This document shows, one piece after another, positions 1 through 12,000 of a DNA stretch of 64,000 bases. Where the stretch lies: assembly GCF_910589235.1 (NCBI RefSeq), contig NC_060964.1:4586992-4650991 (forward strand). Direction: 5' to 3'. Position numbers and translations under genes: made by a program. The notes below the pieces were generated by a model, which was not told the origin of the DNA, made no database searches, and saw only the letters and a list, made by a program, of their open reading frames with translations. Origin of the DNA: Vespa crabro. Its lineage: Eukaryota; Arthropoda; Insecta; Hymenoptera; Vespidae. Numbering within the stretch: position 1 is the first letter of the stretch; every line of letters starts with the position of its first letter.

Positions 1-135
1 ACAGACGCACCGGTTTTAACGGCTCACCTGGCAACAGGATATATTCTAAATACATTGAGAGAAGGGGATGATCTGAAATTGGTCTGCGACGTTCAGAGCA
101 ATCCACCGCCGACAAAGGTCATTTGGTATCACGAC
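1..135 (+). CDS. exon a: N-terminal half of an Ig domain (partial)
   Basis: Frame 1 is open from the first base and reads into REGDDLKLVCDV and then PPPTKVIWYHD. This supplies the first Cys and the core Trp of an I-set-like Ig domain. The donor is GAC|GTAAGT, phase 0. The exon may begin left of the window. Confidence 0.88.
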
Positions 136-2392
136 GTAAGTATGCTTCCTTGGAATAATATCGCTAGAGATAATAGAGAATAAAAAAAAAATATATATAT
201 ATATGTATATATAAGCTAGAAATAAAAGATAATAAAGAATTTTTTAATTCAGGATATACGATTAGAGCATGACGTGAGCGCCGGTATTTTGGTATCCTCC
301 AATACGCTCACTCTTCGTGTTCTCACTCTCGACCACTCTGGTGAATACTCTTGCGAAGCTACAAACTTTGTTGGACAAGGACGTAGTCTGCCTCTTCTTA
401 TTCACATGAAGTGTAAGTATAGTTATAGAATAAATAAAATATATAAAAAGAAAATAAAGATCGTTGAAAAAAAGGTAATGAAAATTGTATTATTCGATGA
501 CATGCAGATGCTCCAAGATGTAGAGAGGGTTATGAGAGGCGAGAAATAGCGGCTGTTCGACACGAAACGGTGACCTTGAGATGCGAAATCGAAGCAGTTC
601 CAGACGAGTTGATTCGATTTTCCTGGAGCTTCAACGGAACGCGAGGCGACGTCCTACCGTTACCAAATTCAAGAGTTCGGGATAATGGCCTCGTTAGTTT
701 ACTGGATTATACTCCTAGTGCGGATACTGATTACGGTACTCTCGCTTGTTGGGCTAGTAACAGCATAGGAAGGCAAAGGTTACCATGTTTGTTCAACGTA
801 GTACCGGCAAGTAAGTACTATTATCCATTAACAAAATCGATCAAAAGATATACGTAATATGTAACATACATACCTATATATATCGTAGTAATAGTTTTGA
901 TGTCGTCACCATAAAAGTGTGAATCTTCTTCTCGTTACATTGATGATTCACCGAGGATAAAATCATAGAAACTTTTGTAATACAATCTCAAATTGATTCG
1001 GTATTTTATTTTTTATAAAGGAATTTTGGTGAATATTACTCGATAATTGATATGCACTTTTCTGTTTAAATCAATAATTGATGACAATGGATAGATAAAT
1101 ATAAAAAATTATATTTAGTCTAAGAAAATATTTTTCTCCTTGGAAAACTCATTTCAAAATATTCCTTTTCTTCTTTTCTTTCAGAAACACCACAAGCACC
1201 GATAGATTGTTCGTTACGCAACGAAAGTAGTTCCTTAGAAGTAAATTGTATTCCTGGTTCGGATGGTGGTTCACCGCAGCACTTCCTGCTGGAGGTTCGT
1301 GGTCCCTTTGGTAGTTCTGGCATCGTACAGGTCATTCCACAAACCCTTCAAACACCCCAAAGCGATCAAGGTGCAGTGAGCGAAGCACCGCCTATATATC
1401 AAGAAAGAAATCCAAGTCCTACTTTTCGACTTCACGATCTCAAGCCAGGCTATGATTATACTATTTACGTATATGCCGTCAATGGACGTGGAAGAAGCGA
1501 GCCCACTCTTCTTAAACATGTACAAGTTGCTGAACCAATCGGTGGAAAGCTCGAAAGTACTGGGATTTTTCTCGAAGATTTGAAGAAAGCCATTCCTCAA
1601 GTCGATTCGCAAAGCATGATCATCGTAATGGCTTTGATAGGTATAAACGTAAACTTACTCCTCGATAGCCAACGATTCGGTTGTATCAATATTCGTCTTG
1701 TACGTATTTGATAGGAATACGAATATAACTTGGAAATATTTTAAAAAGTTTAACTTAAGAGTCTATCTATCTATATTCAAATACAATTTAATATAATTGT
1801 TCCTTGTTTTTATATATAGGTGCAGCGGCATTGATTTTGGTAGGCATCGGTATAGTGATTGGTTTGGCAATTTGCAAAAGAAGATCCAACAGGCCCGTTG
1901 TTTCGAGTCCTGATGATTTTACTACACCAACTTATATACCCGCACAAAGAATCGAACCGAGAATTAGATATACGACCGACGGCAGACACTCACAAAGAAG
2001 AAGCTTGTATGTCGAAGAAAATCGAAATGGTAAATTATAGATTATTATTCATTAATATTTGATATGCGTAAACACGTAAAACCGATATAAACACGATAAA
2101 CACGTCTGAACTCGTCGAGTGTTTGTAATATACTGATGGTGATAACTTTATCGTGACATTGGAAAACCACGAAATGATATTCAAAGATAACCTTCGACAA
2201 TATAAATATGAATCGTGTAAGATAACAAAGGACATACATATATATATATAATAATTGGAATTAAATTTAAAACAATATTGAATGGATAGACAATGTTTTT
2301 TTTTTTCTAAGATAAATGAAAAGTTTTAATTTTATATTTCTTTTATAGACCCTGATATTTTGCAACAAGTGGAAGTCGACTTACAAGTCTAA
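1..2392 (+). CDS. Sidestep-like Ig/FN3 transmembrane receptor, 3' part (six coding exons; 5' end outside window)
   Basis: Joining 1-135, 253-412, 508-810, 1185-1640, 1820-2029 and 2349-2392 gives one open frame of 435 residues ending in TAA at 2390-2392. All introns are GT..AG (117, 95, 374, 179 and 319 bp). Seen, by visible-residue number: the end of an Ig domain (Cys29, Trp42, DHSGEYSC with Cys79), a second Ig domain (Cys124, Trp138, Cys179), an FN3 domain (about 203-335, with YDYTIYVYAVNGRGRSEP), a transmembrane helix (about 344-369) stopped by KRR, and a cytoplasmic tail of about 66 residues. This is a type I surface protein. The layout, the YAPRC linker after the first Ig and the FN3-TM order match the insect Sidestep family, known for motor-axon guidance and homologous adhesion roles. 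Which paralogue it is cannot be decided. Nephrin or another IgSF protein is the alternative. The gene structure is very secure; the family call is fairly secure. Confidence 0.9.
253..412 (+). CDS. exon b: C-terminal half of the same Ig domain
   Basis: The acceptor is TTTTTAATTCAG|GAT. The exon encodes SAGILVSSNTLTLRVLTL followed by DHSGEYSCEATN, the usual D-x-G-x-Y-x-C end of an Ig fold. The donor T|GTAAGT is in phase 1 and splits a Tyr codon. Confidence 0.9.
508..810 (+). CDS. exon c: complete second Ig domain
   Basis: The acceptor is GACATGCAG|AT, restoring Tyr in a YAPRC linker. The exon contains the whole Ig: TVTLRCEIEAVP, then FSWSFNG, then DTDYGTLACWASNSIG. The donor GCA A|GTAAGT is in phase 1. 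A 1-1 phase exon carrying one domain is typical of shuffled IgSF modules. Confidence 0.9.
1185..1640 (+). CDS. exon d: fibronectin III domain, juxtamembrane stalk and start of TM
   Basis: A long pyrimidine tract ends in TTTCAG|AA. The exon encodes TPQAPIDCSL, SLEVNCIPGSDGGSPQHF and later FRLHDLKPGYDYTIYVYAVN, the B/C and E/F-G strands of an FN3 domain. The loop between them (QTPQSDQGAVSEAPPIYQER) is long. A stalk of about 30 residues follows, then MIIVMALI, the first part of the membrane helix. The donor G|GTATAA is in phase 1. Confidence 0.9.
1820..2029 (+). CDS. exon e: rest of TM helix and most of the cytoplasmic tail
   Basis: The acceptor is TATATATAG|GTGCA. It completes the helix with AAALILVGIGIVIGLAI, followed by the basic stop-transfer CKRRSNR. 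The tail contains PTYIPAQRIEPRIRYTTDG and RRSLYVEENRN. The donor AATG|GTAAAT is weaker than the others; retaining the following intron would add only Gly-Lys-Leu before a stop at 2038-2040. Confidence 0.88.
2349..2392 (+). CDS. exon f: terminal coding exon
   Basis: The acceptor is CTTTTATAG|AC. It encodes DPDILQQVEVDLQV and then TAA at 2390-2392. The last four residues, Asp-Leu-Gln-Val, have a hydrophobic-x-hydrophobic ending as in class II PDZ ligands (inference). The exon is short, but its phase matches exon e exactly. Confidence 0.8.
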
Positions 2393-3300
2393 CGGCGAAA
2401 ATTTTAAACGAGCGACGTGACTTGCTTGCGAAAGCATAATCGTACCACCAGTATTTTAATTAAGAAAATGAAATCTATAATTGTAACTTTCACAATTTTT
2501 CCGATTAACTCGCGAAGTATAAACATTAGCATAGATAGTATTATTCGCTGAAAAAAAATAATAGTGTACAGTATTTCGTGACAAACGAGTAAAGCTTAAC
2601 AGTAAACGTTGTCGATATGTTAAATATTTTACTTCATATTGTACATTAGATTTTAGCATGAGAGCGCGATAATTAAGATAATAAATAAATTAATAATAAG
2701 TAGATAAAAAAAAGAAAAGTATATAAATCGCTTAGCCAAAGATGTACGTACATTTATTTTTCCATGGCTTGCGTGATACATGCATATTGTAATTCCAATA
2801 GTAATTCCTACTTTCGTTGTAATCCTATTCTTGATGTAAGTAACTTATAAAACATTATACCTCATTCGAGTAAAGCAAGCGGGCGCCAACTTAAGAAGCG
2901 CATAGTATATTTTAAGCTTATCATTAAGAAAATGCCATTAGCGTAACAACAAGCGTATCGTGTCGATAAAGTTTATCTTGCTTTTATATACAAACATGTA
3001 AATATTTTTAAAAAATGACATGCGTATCGAAGAAAATTAAATGAAAAAATATATTGTAAATTATAACAATCCTAAAAAAAAAAACAGTGTTCCTGTTAAA
3101 AATTAAATCCTTATATCCTGTATTATTTTCGAAGAAAATTCGAAACAAAACCGACGACTAATTTGAAGATTTCTCCATCGAGTTTACGCTATTCCAAGAA
3201 ATCGAATGAACTATATCAAATTAGTTAGCAAAATAACTATGTATAGTTATATATTTAATTTAACTAATATCGAACCAAGTTATAGTTTATGAATGGAAAA
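2393..3300 (+). other. 3' untranslated region and flank of the Sidestep-like gene
   Basis: This A+T-rich sequence follows the stop and has no further reading frame. The nearest consensus polyadenylation hexamer, AATAAA, is at 2680-2685. Later A-rich tracts (2705-2725, 3070-3085) would allow a longer 3' end. The true end is not visible from sequence. TGTAAATA at 2997-3004 matches the Pumilio element and matters only if the long form exists. Confidence 0.5.
2680..2685 (+). promoter_or_regulatory. candidate polyadenylation signal AATAAA
   Basis: This is the canonical hexamer 288 bases after the stop, followed by T/G-containing sequence from about 2735. It is the first AATAAA after the coding region, but the hexamer is common in this A+T-rich background. 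Confidence 0.45.
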
Positions 3301-3312
3301 ATCAATAAGTGG

Positions 3313-3358
3313 AAAATACTCGATAAAAATCGTTGAATCAATTGCATTCGAGTATTTT
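3313..3358. repeat. inverted repeat, 11-bp arms
   Basis: AAAATACTCGA at 3313-3323 is the exact reverse complement of TCGAGTATTTT at 3348-3358, with a 24-base spacer. It lies in the flank of the receptor gene. No function is assigned. Confidence 0.6.
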
Positions 3359-3479
3359 TGATCACGTCAATTATTTTGAATATTGCAATCAATTTACATG
3401 TATGTAGATTGAACATACATATATATCCGAATACGTAGTATGGATCATATGGATTCTGAAAAGCGTTCATTCAAATTTG

Positions 3480-3780
3480 CGGCGACCATCCGACTTGCTT
3501 GCATTCTGTCGAAACTTTTTACAATAATTTCGTGGACGAATCTGCTTTACATTCATGGTCATTCGCCGAACGTTTTCCACCAAGACCAGTCCAACAGTCC
3601 ATTAACGTAAACCTCATCAACGTCAGAATAATCATATCACAAAACAGGACAGATATTCCATTTCCACAAATTAGCACTCGCGCATGGTTATGAATCGGAG
3701 AATAAATATCATTAGTGACGTCAGTAATATTTTTGCTAATGGCGCTTTGCGTCTGGCAATAATTTTTCATTATGAATATC
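3480..3780. promoter_or_regulatory. less A+T-rich patch with a CRE palindrome
   Basis: Bases 3480-3700 are clearly less A+T-rich than the flanks but have no convincing frame on either strand. TGACGTCA at 3716-3723 is the full palindromic CREB/ATF site, at the edge of the patch. A candidate enhancer; unproven. Confidence 0.3.
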
Positions 3781-4396
3781 TTTCAAAATTCGCTAACCAG
3801 AATCTGAAAAATGATTGGGTGACAACCATGAGAGAAAACTCCTCGAAATAAAATAATTTTACTTATATTTAATATCATTTAAAAAAAAAGGGGGATAAAA
3901 AAAGCGAAATTAAATTATATTTCTTATCGTACGAAAGTCGGATATATTTTTTATTTTTTTTATTTTTTTTTATTTTTCCATTAATATTTTACGTAGCCGA
4001 GGATATAAAACAGTAACTCTATTCGAGTAAAATTGACGATAACTTCGAAACAATTTATTTTAATTCGAATGTTTCATCGTGAGTTTGTATGATGAAAATG
4101 TTCGAGGCTCGAACGAGACAATATTCGTCCGATGATATCGACCAACTCCCAACGCGGTGTTAATTTTTTTCTGCTATCTCCGTATAACTCGAAATAATAA
4201 TTCCTCTTGCCTTTACCTCCATCATGGAGGTAAAGCGTGACTCGAGCGTAGGAGAGATAATTTGGTTATGGTACAAAAAACATCTAAAATTGAAAGTTGA
4301 CTTTTCCATAAGGAAGAACGACGTTTACTTACCGCTTTGCAGTTTAGAAATAATTTGAGAACGATCTAAATATTCGAAAAAGAGCGACTTCTTTAT

Positions 4397-4430
<34 letters not shown>

Positions 4431-5339
4431 CACGTAATGTCATACGACATATTCTCGTGTGTTACAACACATACGTTTTTCGTGTGCGTTTCGTGCGCGT
4501 ACGTGTGTTTGCCATCTAGCCGATTGCACACGTTTCGTGGTGCTTTGCATGGTAATCGTATTTATCCTCGAAGGTTTTTCCGCGAATCTGCTAAAAAGAG
4601 AGCTAGCACCAATCTCGGAAGCGTTAGCGACGGTATATACTGTCCTACCTTTCTGTTTCGTTCCTTAATCGAAATTTTAATGGAAAGATCACAAAGTCGG
4701 TAAGCCAGTGCACACATGCGCATTGTCACCGTCGTCGTTCACTTCACTTTCAACGACCACCAATGATATTATACTTCTTCTCAACCATATCATACTGTTT
4801 ACATAATTCTACCATATAAGAAATTCTAAACTTTACTTCTGGCGTACATTTAAAAGAAAAGTCGATCAAAATAACTTCAATGATTTTCCAAAACCAAAAT
4901 ATCTTTTTGGAATACTTTTCAAAAAATATATCAAATGTTAATATTATACCTACAATTTAATTGATATATTACTACCATAATTTTCAAATAATTTTCAATT
5001 GTAACAAAGTTAGGAATGTTACAAGTAGTCTCAGATTATAATTAAATTCAATTGTGATATCTCAAAAATATAAAAGAAGTTACAAGATCCTTTGAAAGTA
5101 TCTACAAATAGTAATTAAATATATTGAAGTGTCTACGATTAGATTTAACGGGAATAATACTGTTTCATCATTTTTACGAACTTACAAAAGATTTTCTAAA
5201 TAAAATACTATTTTATAAGTTTGCAATTGAGAAGCTTAGACAAATAGAATCTTATTCTTTTTCTATCTCTTTATCGCGTCCCCAAAGATCTAAAGGAAAC
5301 ACAAGAGATAAGAATTTCGTAAGAGATAAAACGAATTCC
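3781..5339. other. non-coding A+T-rich segment
   Basis: No supported gene. It holds an A/T-run block at 3880-3975 and a pure (GA)n tract at 4405-4430. The open frames crossing it have no recognisable domain, and one owes its length to the (GA)n tract. Confidence 0.6.
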
Positions 5340-5701
5340 ATAATCGACTATTCATCCGGTATTTTACGCGGCTCCGCATATTCGACGGACACTTGGAAGA
5401 CATACGAGACGATCCTTCCGGTTTTAAGAGTAGGTAGGTACAGGCGTTCCATCGTAACGTTTACGGGTGGATCTTTGCTGCTTCCTTCCTTCCTGCAGGC
5501 AGTGCCGTAAGGTGTTTTATAGCGTGACATCCCACTCTCACGGCACCAAACTCGCACACTTGTACATACAAACGCAAAGACGCAAAGTTGGAATGCGAGG
5601 ATATGGTAGTGGAGGGTTGCGAGTAGACACCAAGAAGGAACGACGAGGCTAGTTGGAAGGAAGCAAGAAAGCGAACTAAGCGCTGCAGAACGAGAGTGAG
5701 T

Positions 5702-5753
<52 letters not shown>

Positions 5754-6450
5754 GAGAGATAGAGGAAGGGAGAGATGGGAGGTGATAGGTGGGTGTCGAG
5801 CGAGCATGCGGCTTACGTAATATCTCCCTGAGACCGTCGTCTGTGCTCTCACAGGAATATTTCATGCTTGTTACAGAAAATAATTAGTGACGGCAAGCAG
5901 GCGAAGCAATGTACTAAGCCGCGTCGGCGTTACGAAACAAATTTGCTGGCCGTGCAGGGCGTACCGCTATAACGCGTCGGTCTAGGCTGCCGTCGGTATC
6001 GGTGTTGCTGTCCGTGCAACCAAACGAACGAGGATGGTGCCCGTCCCTACTCAACCTCACCGCCGAATGTTAGACATAAAACGTTTACGAGCAACGATGG
6101 CTAAGCTCACCACCCCCCAATCTGCCTACCTCCAACCTTGCACACCCCTTCTTTAGCCTTGTACATATTCTGACCCTCGTATCCGCTAACCATCGAGCAG
6201 ACGCACGTTCGTTCACTAACCGATAGTGCGCTAGCCGTTGGAATTAAGCTGGCACCTTTATCTGCTCGATTTGCAGAGCTGCAAAGTCCTCCGAGGGGCT
6301 ATGCACCTACCCTTCTACCAGATCTACACCTTTAAGCCGCGACTAATCGAGCAAACTTTAGCCCCGGTCTTACCGTGTAAATATCTCTAATTGCCGGTGT
6401 ATGGGCTCGACGAGCGAATGTATACCGAGTAAACGGAAATCGGCTGACAG
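5340..6450. promoter_or_regulatory. CpG-rich island with (GA)n tract, possible distal promoter or enhancer
   Basis: Base composition shifts to G+C- and CpG-rich for about 1.1 kb, in contrast to both sides. A (GA)n tract of about 45 bases (5706-5750) sits in the left half. C-rich runs such as CACCACCCCCCAA (6109-6121) lie to the right. No coding frame is convincing. In insects (GA)n is bound by GAGA factor or CLAMP at promoters, so a promoter or enhancer is a reasonable inference. Confidence 0.4.
5706..5750. repeat. (GA)n microsatellite
   Basis: Uninterrupted GA dinucleotides, preceded by GAGTGAGTGAGTG and followed by TGAGAGAGATAGAGG. The antisense frame over it gives only a Ser-Leu run. Confidence 0.95.
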
Positions 6451-7928
6451 CAGGTGCGGGTAAGAGAATCTGACGTTGCGAGTACGCACCAATTCAACTT
6501 TCGTTTATCTACATATATACTGTCCGTTAAATATAAGCCATATAAAAAAATCAATGAGCTTACCTATCGATTTTCGATGTATTGTCGAAAATTGGAGAAA
6601 CAAATATTCGTTTTATACTTTCAGATTTATGCAAGTTCGTGCTTATATTATATTTATCTTTATATTTATATTTATATTTATATTATATTATACAATAATA
6701 AACAGTTATTATTCGAACACATAGGGAAGCATTGAAATATACTCGATATCTGTGGGAAATGATATAACTACGTTAAAAAGAAATATGAAAAAGGAAATAA
6801 AAAAAGGAATATATATTTTTAATTTCACATTAAAACGATGAGAATAACATAGCGAAATATTTTAAAGATTAAAATATCTCTATAACTTCTCTTGAAAGTA
6901 AGAAAAAGAAAAAATCTCAATGAACTGCTTTTAAAACGATACTTATTAAATTTTTTTCAATTTGTAATATTTACACGGACGAAGCATCGAAAAGTTTTAT
7001 TCGCATAACATTTTATTTGATTTATGACTTGATTACTCGCTTAAAGTGGTGAATTGATGCGAGAAATAGAGATCGTCTGTAGTAATGAAATTAAGTAAAA
7101 CCGTCATTAATAGTTTTCAACAATCATCCTGAACTTTTAATGAGACGAATATGAATTTAAGGATCTCAAGGACATCAGCCTTGAAACGTGGTATATTTAC
7201 TTATTACTGTTGCTAGCTCCGCGCCTCCACTCGATTTATTTTTACATTCAACAATGTGATATGGTTTTCAAATCGAAATTACTCTTGCTTGTTTATGATA
7301 TATCGATCGACTACTAAATAACATTGAATTAGTCGTCGTTTCGGTTTGTGTTAGTTTTGTGTCTTTAATTTAAAAATCACAAATATTTTGTATTACGAAT
7401 ATATACATACTTATCCAAATTCAAAATAATTTCAACTGTCATAATAATTATGAATTAAAATACGTAATTATAAGAATTTGCTCGTCAACATTAGTAACAT
7501 ACATAATAATTGCAATCACGATAATTTTGCTATTTTTATTCTTAAATCGTGTCATCAGATCGTATCGCAATTTCCATTAAATCAAAATTCACTGTTATCG
7601 AATATTTTAGAAAGTTCAACGAATTAAACAATCGTATAGCTGATGTAGTGCACCTTTACGTTATATCATTCAGCAATAATGTCAGAAATGATAACGGAAT
7701 ATTGAAAATTGAAAAGTTCAGGTGCTTAAGAAGAGGTTAAATGGAGAACATTTGAAAAAGTGGAGAAAAAAGATGTCGCTTTTAAATTCCATTTTTGTCA
7801 ACCTCAATGAGAATAGAAAAAGAAATGAGTCGAGAAACGTAAAGCTGATTCTTTATGCCGCATTGCATCGCCCTGCTAAAAGCATCTGTTTCTTTGGAAA
7901 AACCGCAACTTGTTTTACGGATAGATTT
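6451..7928. other. non-coding A+T-rich segment
   Basis: Mostly A+T-rich, with a (TATATT)-like stretch at 6646-6695. Nothing here looks like an exon. The composition rises slightly near 7195-7235. Confidence 0.55.
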
Positions 7929-7954
7929 TCTCTTTCTCTCTCTCTCTCTCTCTT

Positions 7955-8028
<74 letters not shown>
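7929..8028. repeat. (CT)n microsatellite, about 100 bp
   Basis: Long CT array broken only by TTTCTCCC interruptions spaced about 40 bases apart (7952-7960 and 7990-7998). The repeated interruption suggests internal duplication of the array. It adjoins the CpG-rich stretch starting near 8040. Confidence 0.95.
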
Positions 8029-8029
<1 letters not shown>

Positions 8030-8039
8030 TTCTTTTTCT

Positions 8040-9080
8040 CTTGTTCGTTCCGTTCCTTTCTCTTCTCGCAGGCTTGTTCTCAAGTGGCGAATCGTTGAGT
8101 ATCATAGGGACATGAAAATAAGTGACCCGAGAGATTCATCACAATGAACGAAGAAAAAATTAGAACGGTTCGCTGATGGCTCGAGACAAGCCTTGCATTT
8201 AACCGCTACGAGCTCACTTCTCTCCGCACGCGCGATTTTTTCTGCGTTCACTGCGGCTAAGCGTTTCACGCATGCATGGCTTTTCGAGACGGCAAGCTTT
8301 ACCTTGAATTCCGGGAAAATTCGCGATTTAATGCCGATCTCACGAAACCTTTCTACGCTGCTCATAAAAGCAAGGAAAACGGGGATTTTCCATGTTAGAA
8401 GAAAAACGAAGGGGAAAAAGAGAACGTACGAAGCGCACAATAGTCTTTGATAAAAGTAGAGTACGAAGTTTTAAAAAAAAAAAAGAAAAAAAAAAAAAGA
8501 AAATAAAAAAAACATTGACATTGAGTTAAAACGCGTAGTATAAAAGGAAAAAGCTGTTTGTTTTCGTCGACAATTTTTTGCGAACATAAAATAAAACGAA
8601 AATCGAGTGTCAGGAGCTGGCAATTCGAATGCAATTAAAAATTTTCCGTACATCCTGCTTGCAAATTTACGTGCAATTTTCGGAAATCGGAAGTGTCGCG
8701 CACGCGGTATAACACGGAAGCATTGTTGGAGCGTTGTTGGAGCGTTGTCGGAGAGTCATTGGAGTGAGGCCGGAGTGGGGTCGGTAGAGGAGGGTAGGTC
8801 GATGCGACTAATTGTTTGCCATCGGAAACTTCCTCGACGTTCTCGAGTCGAGTCACGCACGGGAACGAGGCGAAATCCGTAGGCAAAATGCAATTTAATT
8901 AATCGTACATTTGTGTTCGTTGCGCACCCGTTGGAGCCACGCAAACATGTAAGTTGCAAAACGCTTACAGACTGCCATATCGTAATAAACTTTTTATCCG
9001 ACCGACGGATGTTGTTCCCGCATTTCTTATACCGACTCTAAAGTAAGAGGCTCGTGCGGCACGTTTACCACGTTTCTCTT
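8040..9080. promoter_or_regulatory. CpG-rich stretch with a short degenerate minisatellite
   Basis: Several CpG-rich blocks (8190-8360, 8690-8960, 9000-9075) with an A-rich tract at 8471-8512 between them. Bases 8723-8757 repeat TTGTTGGAGCG-like units. Short frames exist on both strands, but none shows a recognisable motif. A possible regulatory region. Confidence 0.3.
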
Positions 9081-12000
9081 ATTTGTGCGTTTCGTTCGCA
9101 TGAGAGTACTTAATAATTGCACTTATCATCATATTCATAAATTTCATATCCTTATTATTAAAAGTATATTTTATATGTTGGTACTCTTGGAAAAGAATTT
9201 AAAAATAGTTGTTGATTTCACGAAAGAAATTAAATAAAATTATATTTAAAAAAAGGTATATAAATTAACAGAACGGTAAGTGAATCGCTATAACATCATT
9301 ATCAATCCTATACTATTCTCGACATATCATTGTCTTTTTAATCACTGTCACTCATTCCCACGCATATACTCATAAAATAAACCATTATCGCAGCTTTTTT
9401 TCTTAACAGATATAAAAAGTTTTAATTAAAATCGAGAGATAAGCATCGTAATGTATAAAAAATATCACGTAGGTATAACTTTTTTTTATCCCACGATATG
9501 TCTAACGTGCGTACATTGATTTAGACAATCACTAACTATGAGTCATGTATCGAACATTCTATAACAACTTTGAAATCGTTATGCATCGTCCATCAGCTCG
9601 CATACGAAGCCATTTCGAGCTAGCGTTTATTCGCCCAATATATTCAAGTTCCAAACATCTAACTCTAACTTTACCATCAGGTACAACAATAACAACGTCT
9701 AACCAAAGTCTGTTTCGAATTAGCCTTATTAATGAGTTCGTCAAAGTGTTCCAGGGCTAAATGCATGGAAATTATATTCTTATATCATTCAATTTACGCC
9801 ATAATTGTATCAATGATTTACAATATAGTATAACTTACATACGTATCTTACAATTCGATACTTTTCTCTTGCTTAAAACAAAATAATTTAATAAATAATT
9901 ATTTTCAACAACATACTATTACGTTATATTATAATTATTATTACAGTAAATAATTCTGTATTGATTGTGTTCACGGATCTGAATACAATTAATATTAAGA
10001 TACATATTTATTTTGAACAAAAATCAAATAATCTGTGTCGAAAATTAATAGGCGTTCTTTCCTGTCGTCTTTTTACATTTAAAATATTATTTACGAAACG
10101 AACAATAATTCTAGAAAATTCGATTTTGAACAGACAAATGGTGGATTATTCATGTAATTTGGATTTTACATCTGATTATATAATAATGATACATTATCAA
10201 AATTCTTGTTTATTTTACAGAGATTCGCAATCATTAATTACATTCCAATGAGTTTTCCTGTACTACGACTTTCTAGATATAACGAAAAATGAAATTTTCG
10301 TGAGGGAAGAGAAACACGGTTTCTCCAAGAAAAATCGTAACCATATCGTGAAATAACGAGATATCTTCGAATTTTTCCGTCTGTCGTGAGGTGTAGTCCG
10401 TTAGACGGCGAATAAAATAAAGACGGACGGAGTTGGTAGCGATGGCGGTAGATAGAGGTGGTGTTATATAAGAGGAAAGGAAAACTGTTCAAGGCTCTCA
10501 GGGGAATATTATGCAAAGTGGGAAACAGATGCATGACTCTCTCGAGCATGATGCTCTTATTTCTTGGCTCGCCGCAGAGCATTTCCGTTTCTTTTTCGGT
10601 CAGAAAGATTGTAAAAATAAAGGAGGATTGTAAGAAAAAAAGTCCACGCTAAACTCGATGTTTCGAAAGGACGGTAGTGCGAAAGAAAGGCGAAAGGAAA
10701 AAAAAAAAAAGAAAAATAAAAGCGACAATAAAGTTTCATAAAGTTATTTGGAAAATTTTATGAAATCAAGCGACTTTCATCGTCGTCCTTCGTTAATAAT
10801 TACAAGCGACTTATCTACCGTTTTATAAGTTTGTCTTTTTAAATTCATTGCTCGTTAAGTTCATTCGAAAAAGACATTTCTATTTCATGCGAAATCGATG
10901 AGTCTCGCTCGGTCGCGTGTCTACCAGAGTGGACCGATCTTTCCGTTTCTTATTCGATGGAACAACGGTATTCCTTCCTCTTCGTCCCCCGTCCTCCATC
11001 CTCTCTTCGTGGTAACCCTTGATAAATTACTTCCTTACCTTCTCCCCTTCATTAATCCTTCGCTTTACGTCTTTTTCTACAAACACGCTTTTCTTAGAAC
11101 TCTGATTCGTTGGAAAAACGGCCCGCACGCAGGACTCGCGTTAAATGTGAACAAAAACTGCAGCGGCAATGACAAATGCGTTCTGGAATTCGTGGAGCGA
11201 ATTCAAAGGAAAAGAAAAGTCGCCTTTGTCTCGTTCAACGATGATACGAGCGTCTTTGTTGTTACTATTATTAATATTGTAGTGCAAGAAAAATAAAATG
11301 TATATATATATATATATATTTATTTTTTATACTTTACTAAACGAGCAATTCTTATGTATTTGTGTATTTGTACAATATACTTCTTATATTTATCTTGAAA
11401 GTGGGGCTTAATGGATTTTGATGAAATGGGTGAATCTATCGTTTGCGGGTTTCGAGAAAGCTATTTAGTTAGGTCTCAACTTTGATAAAATTCATTTAGA
11501 AGGTTAAATAACAGTATAAAAAGTTTAGTAGGATAAACAATATTTTTTGTTTGATATAAAATTTCAAATCTTTAGCAAAACTTTATCAATCTTTTTTTCG
11601 GTCACTGGTTACGACATTATTTATCTGTGAGTAAGTGATTTTTCGAAACCGACAAATGTCTAAAACGAAACGATTGTAGTACAACTGTATAAATTCTATA
11701 CAGTCTAATATTATGTTGAACAATTTTTACAAACTTAAATTTCTTTTGTTACCAAAAACATAATCATTTTTTCTTTAATATTAATGACTTTTCCTCAGTT
11801 TGTTTTATAGGTTTATATCACTTTATTTTAAGCTTTTCTATCATATCATGGACATAATACAAAATGAATAAAACTTTTCTTTACTGTATGCAACTTCGGT
11901 TAGATAAATCTTTCTCAGAACCCTACAGTTTCAAAGATATTTAAACGATAATGGGTACTACCTCACTCTTTATAAAACTGTAACTAAAGCTAGCCCAAGA

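Noticed and set aside
5124..5510. 128-codon open frame on the + strand
   Set aside because: It runs from A+T-rich into CpG-rich sequence without any composition or motif consistent with protein.
5461..5865. 134-codon frame on the - strand rich in Ser-Leu
   Set aside because: It is read through a (GA)n microsatellite; the same applies to frames at 7722-8147, 54788-55159 and 59344-59718.
9559..9744. 61-codon frame on the - strand with a protein-like look
   Set aside because: Competing open frame on the same strand, no known motif, and no extension through plausible splice sites.
10898..11296. 132-codon open frame on the + strand
   Set aside because: No motif, no G+C or codon signature distinct from the flanks, and no homology I can recognise.
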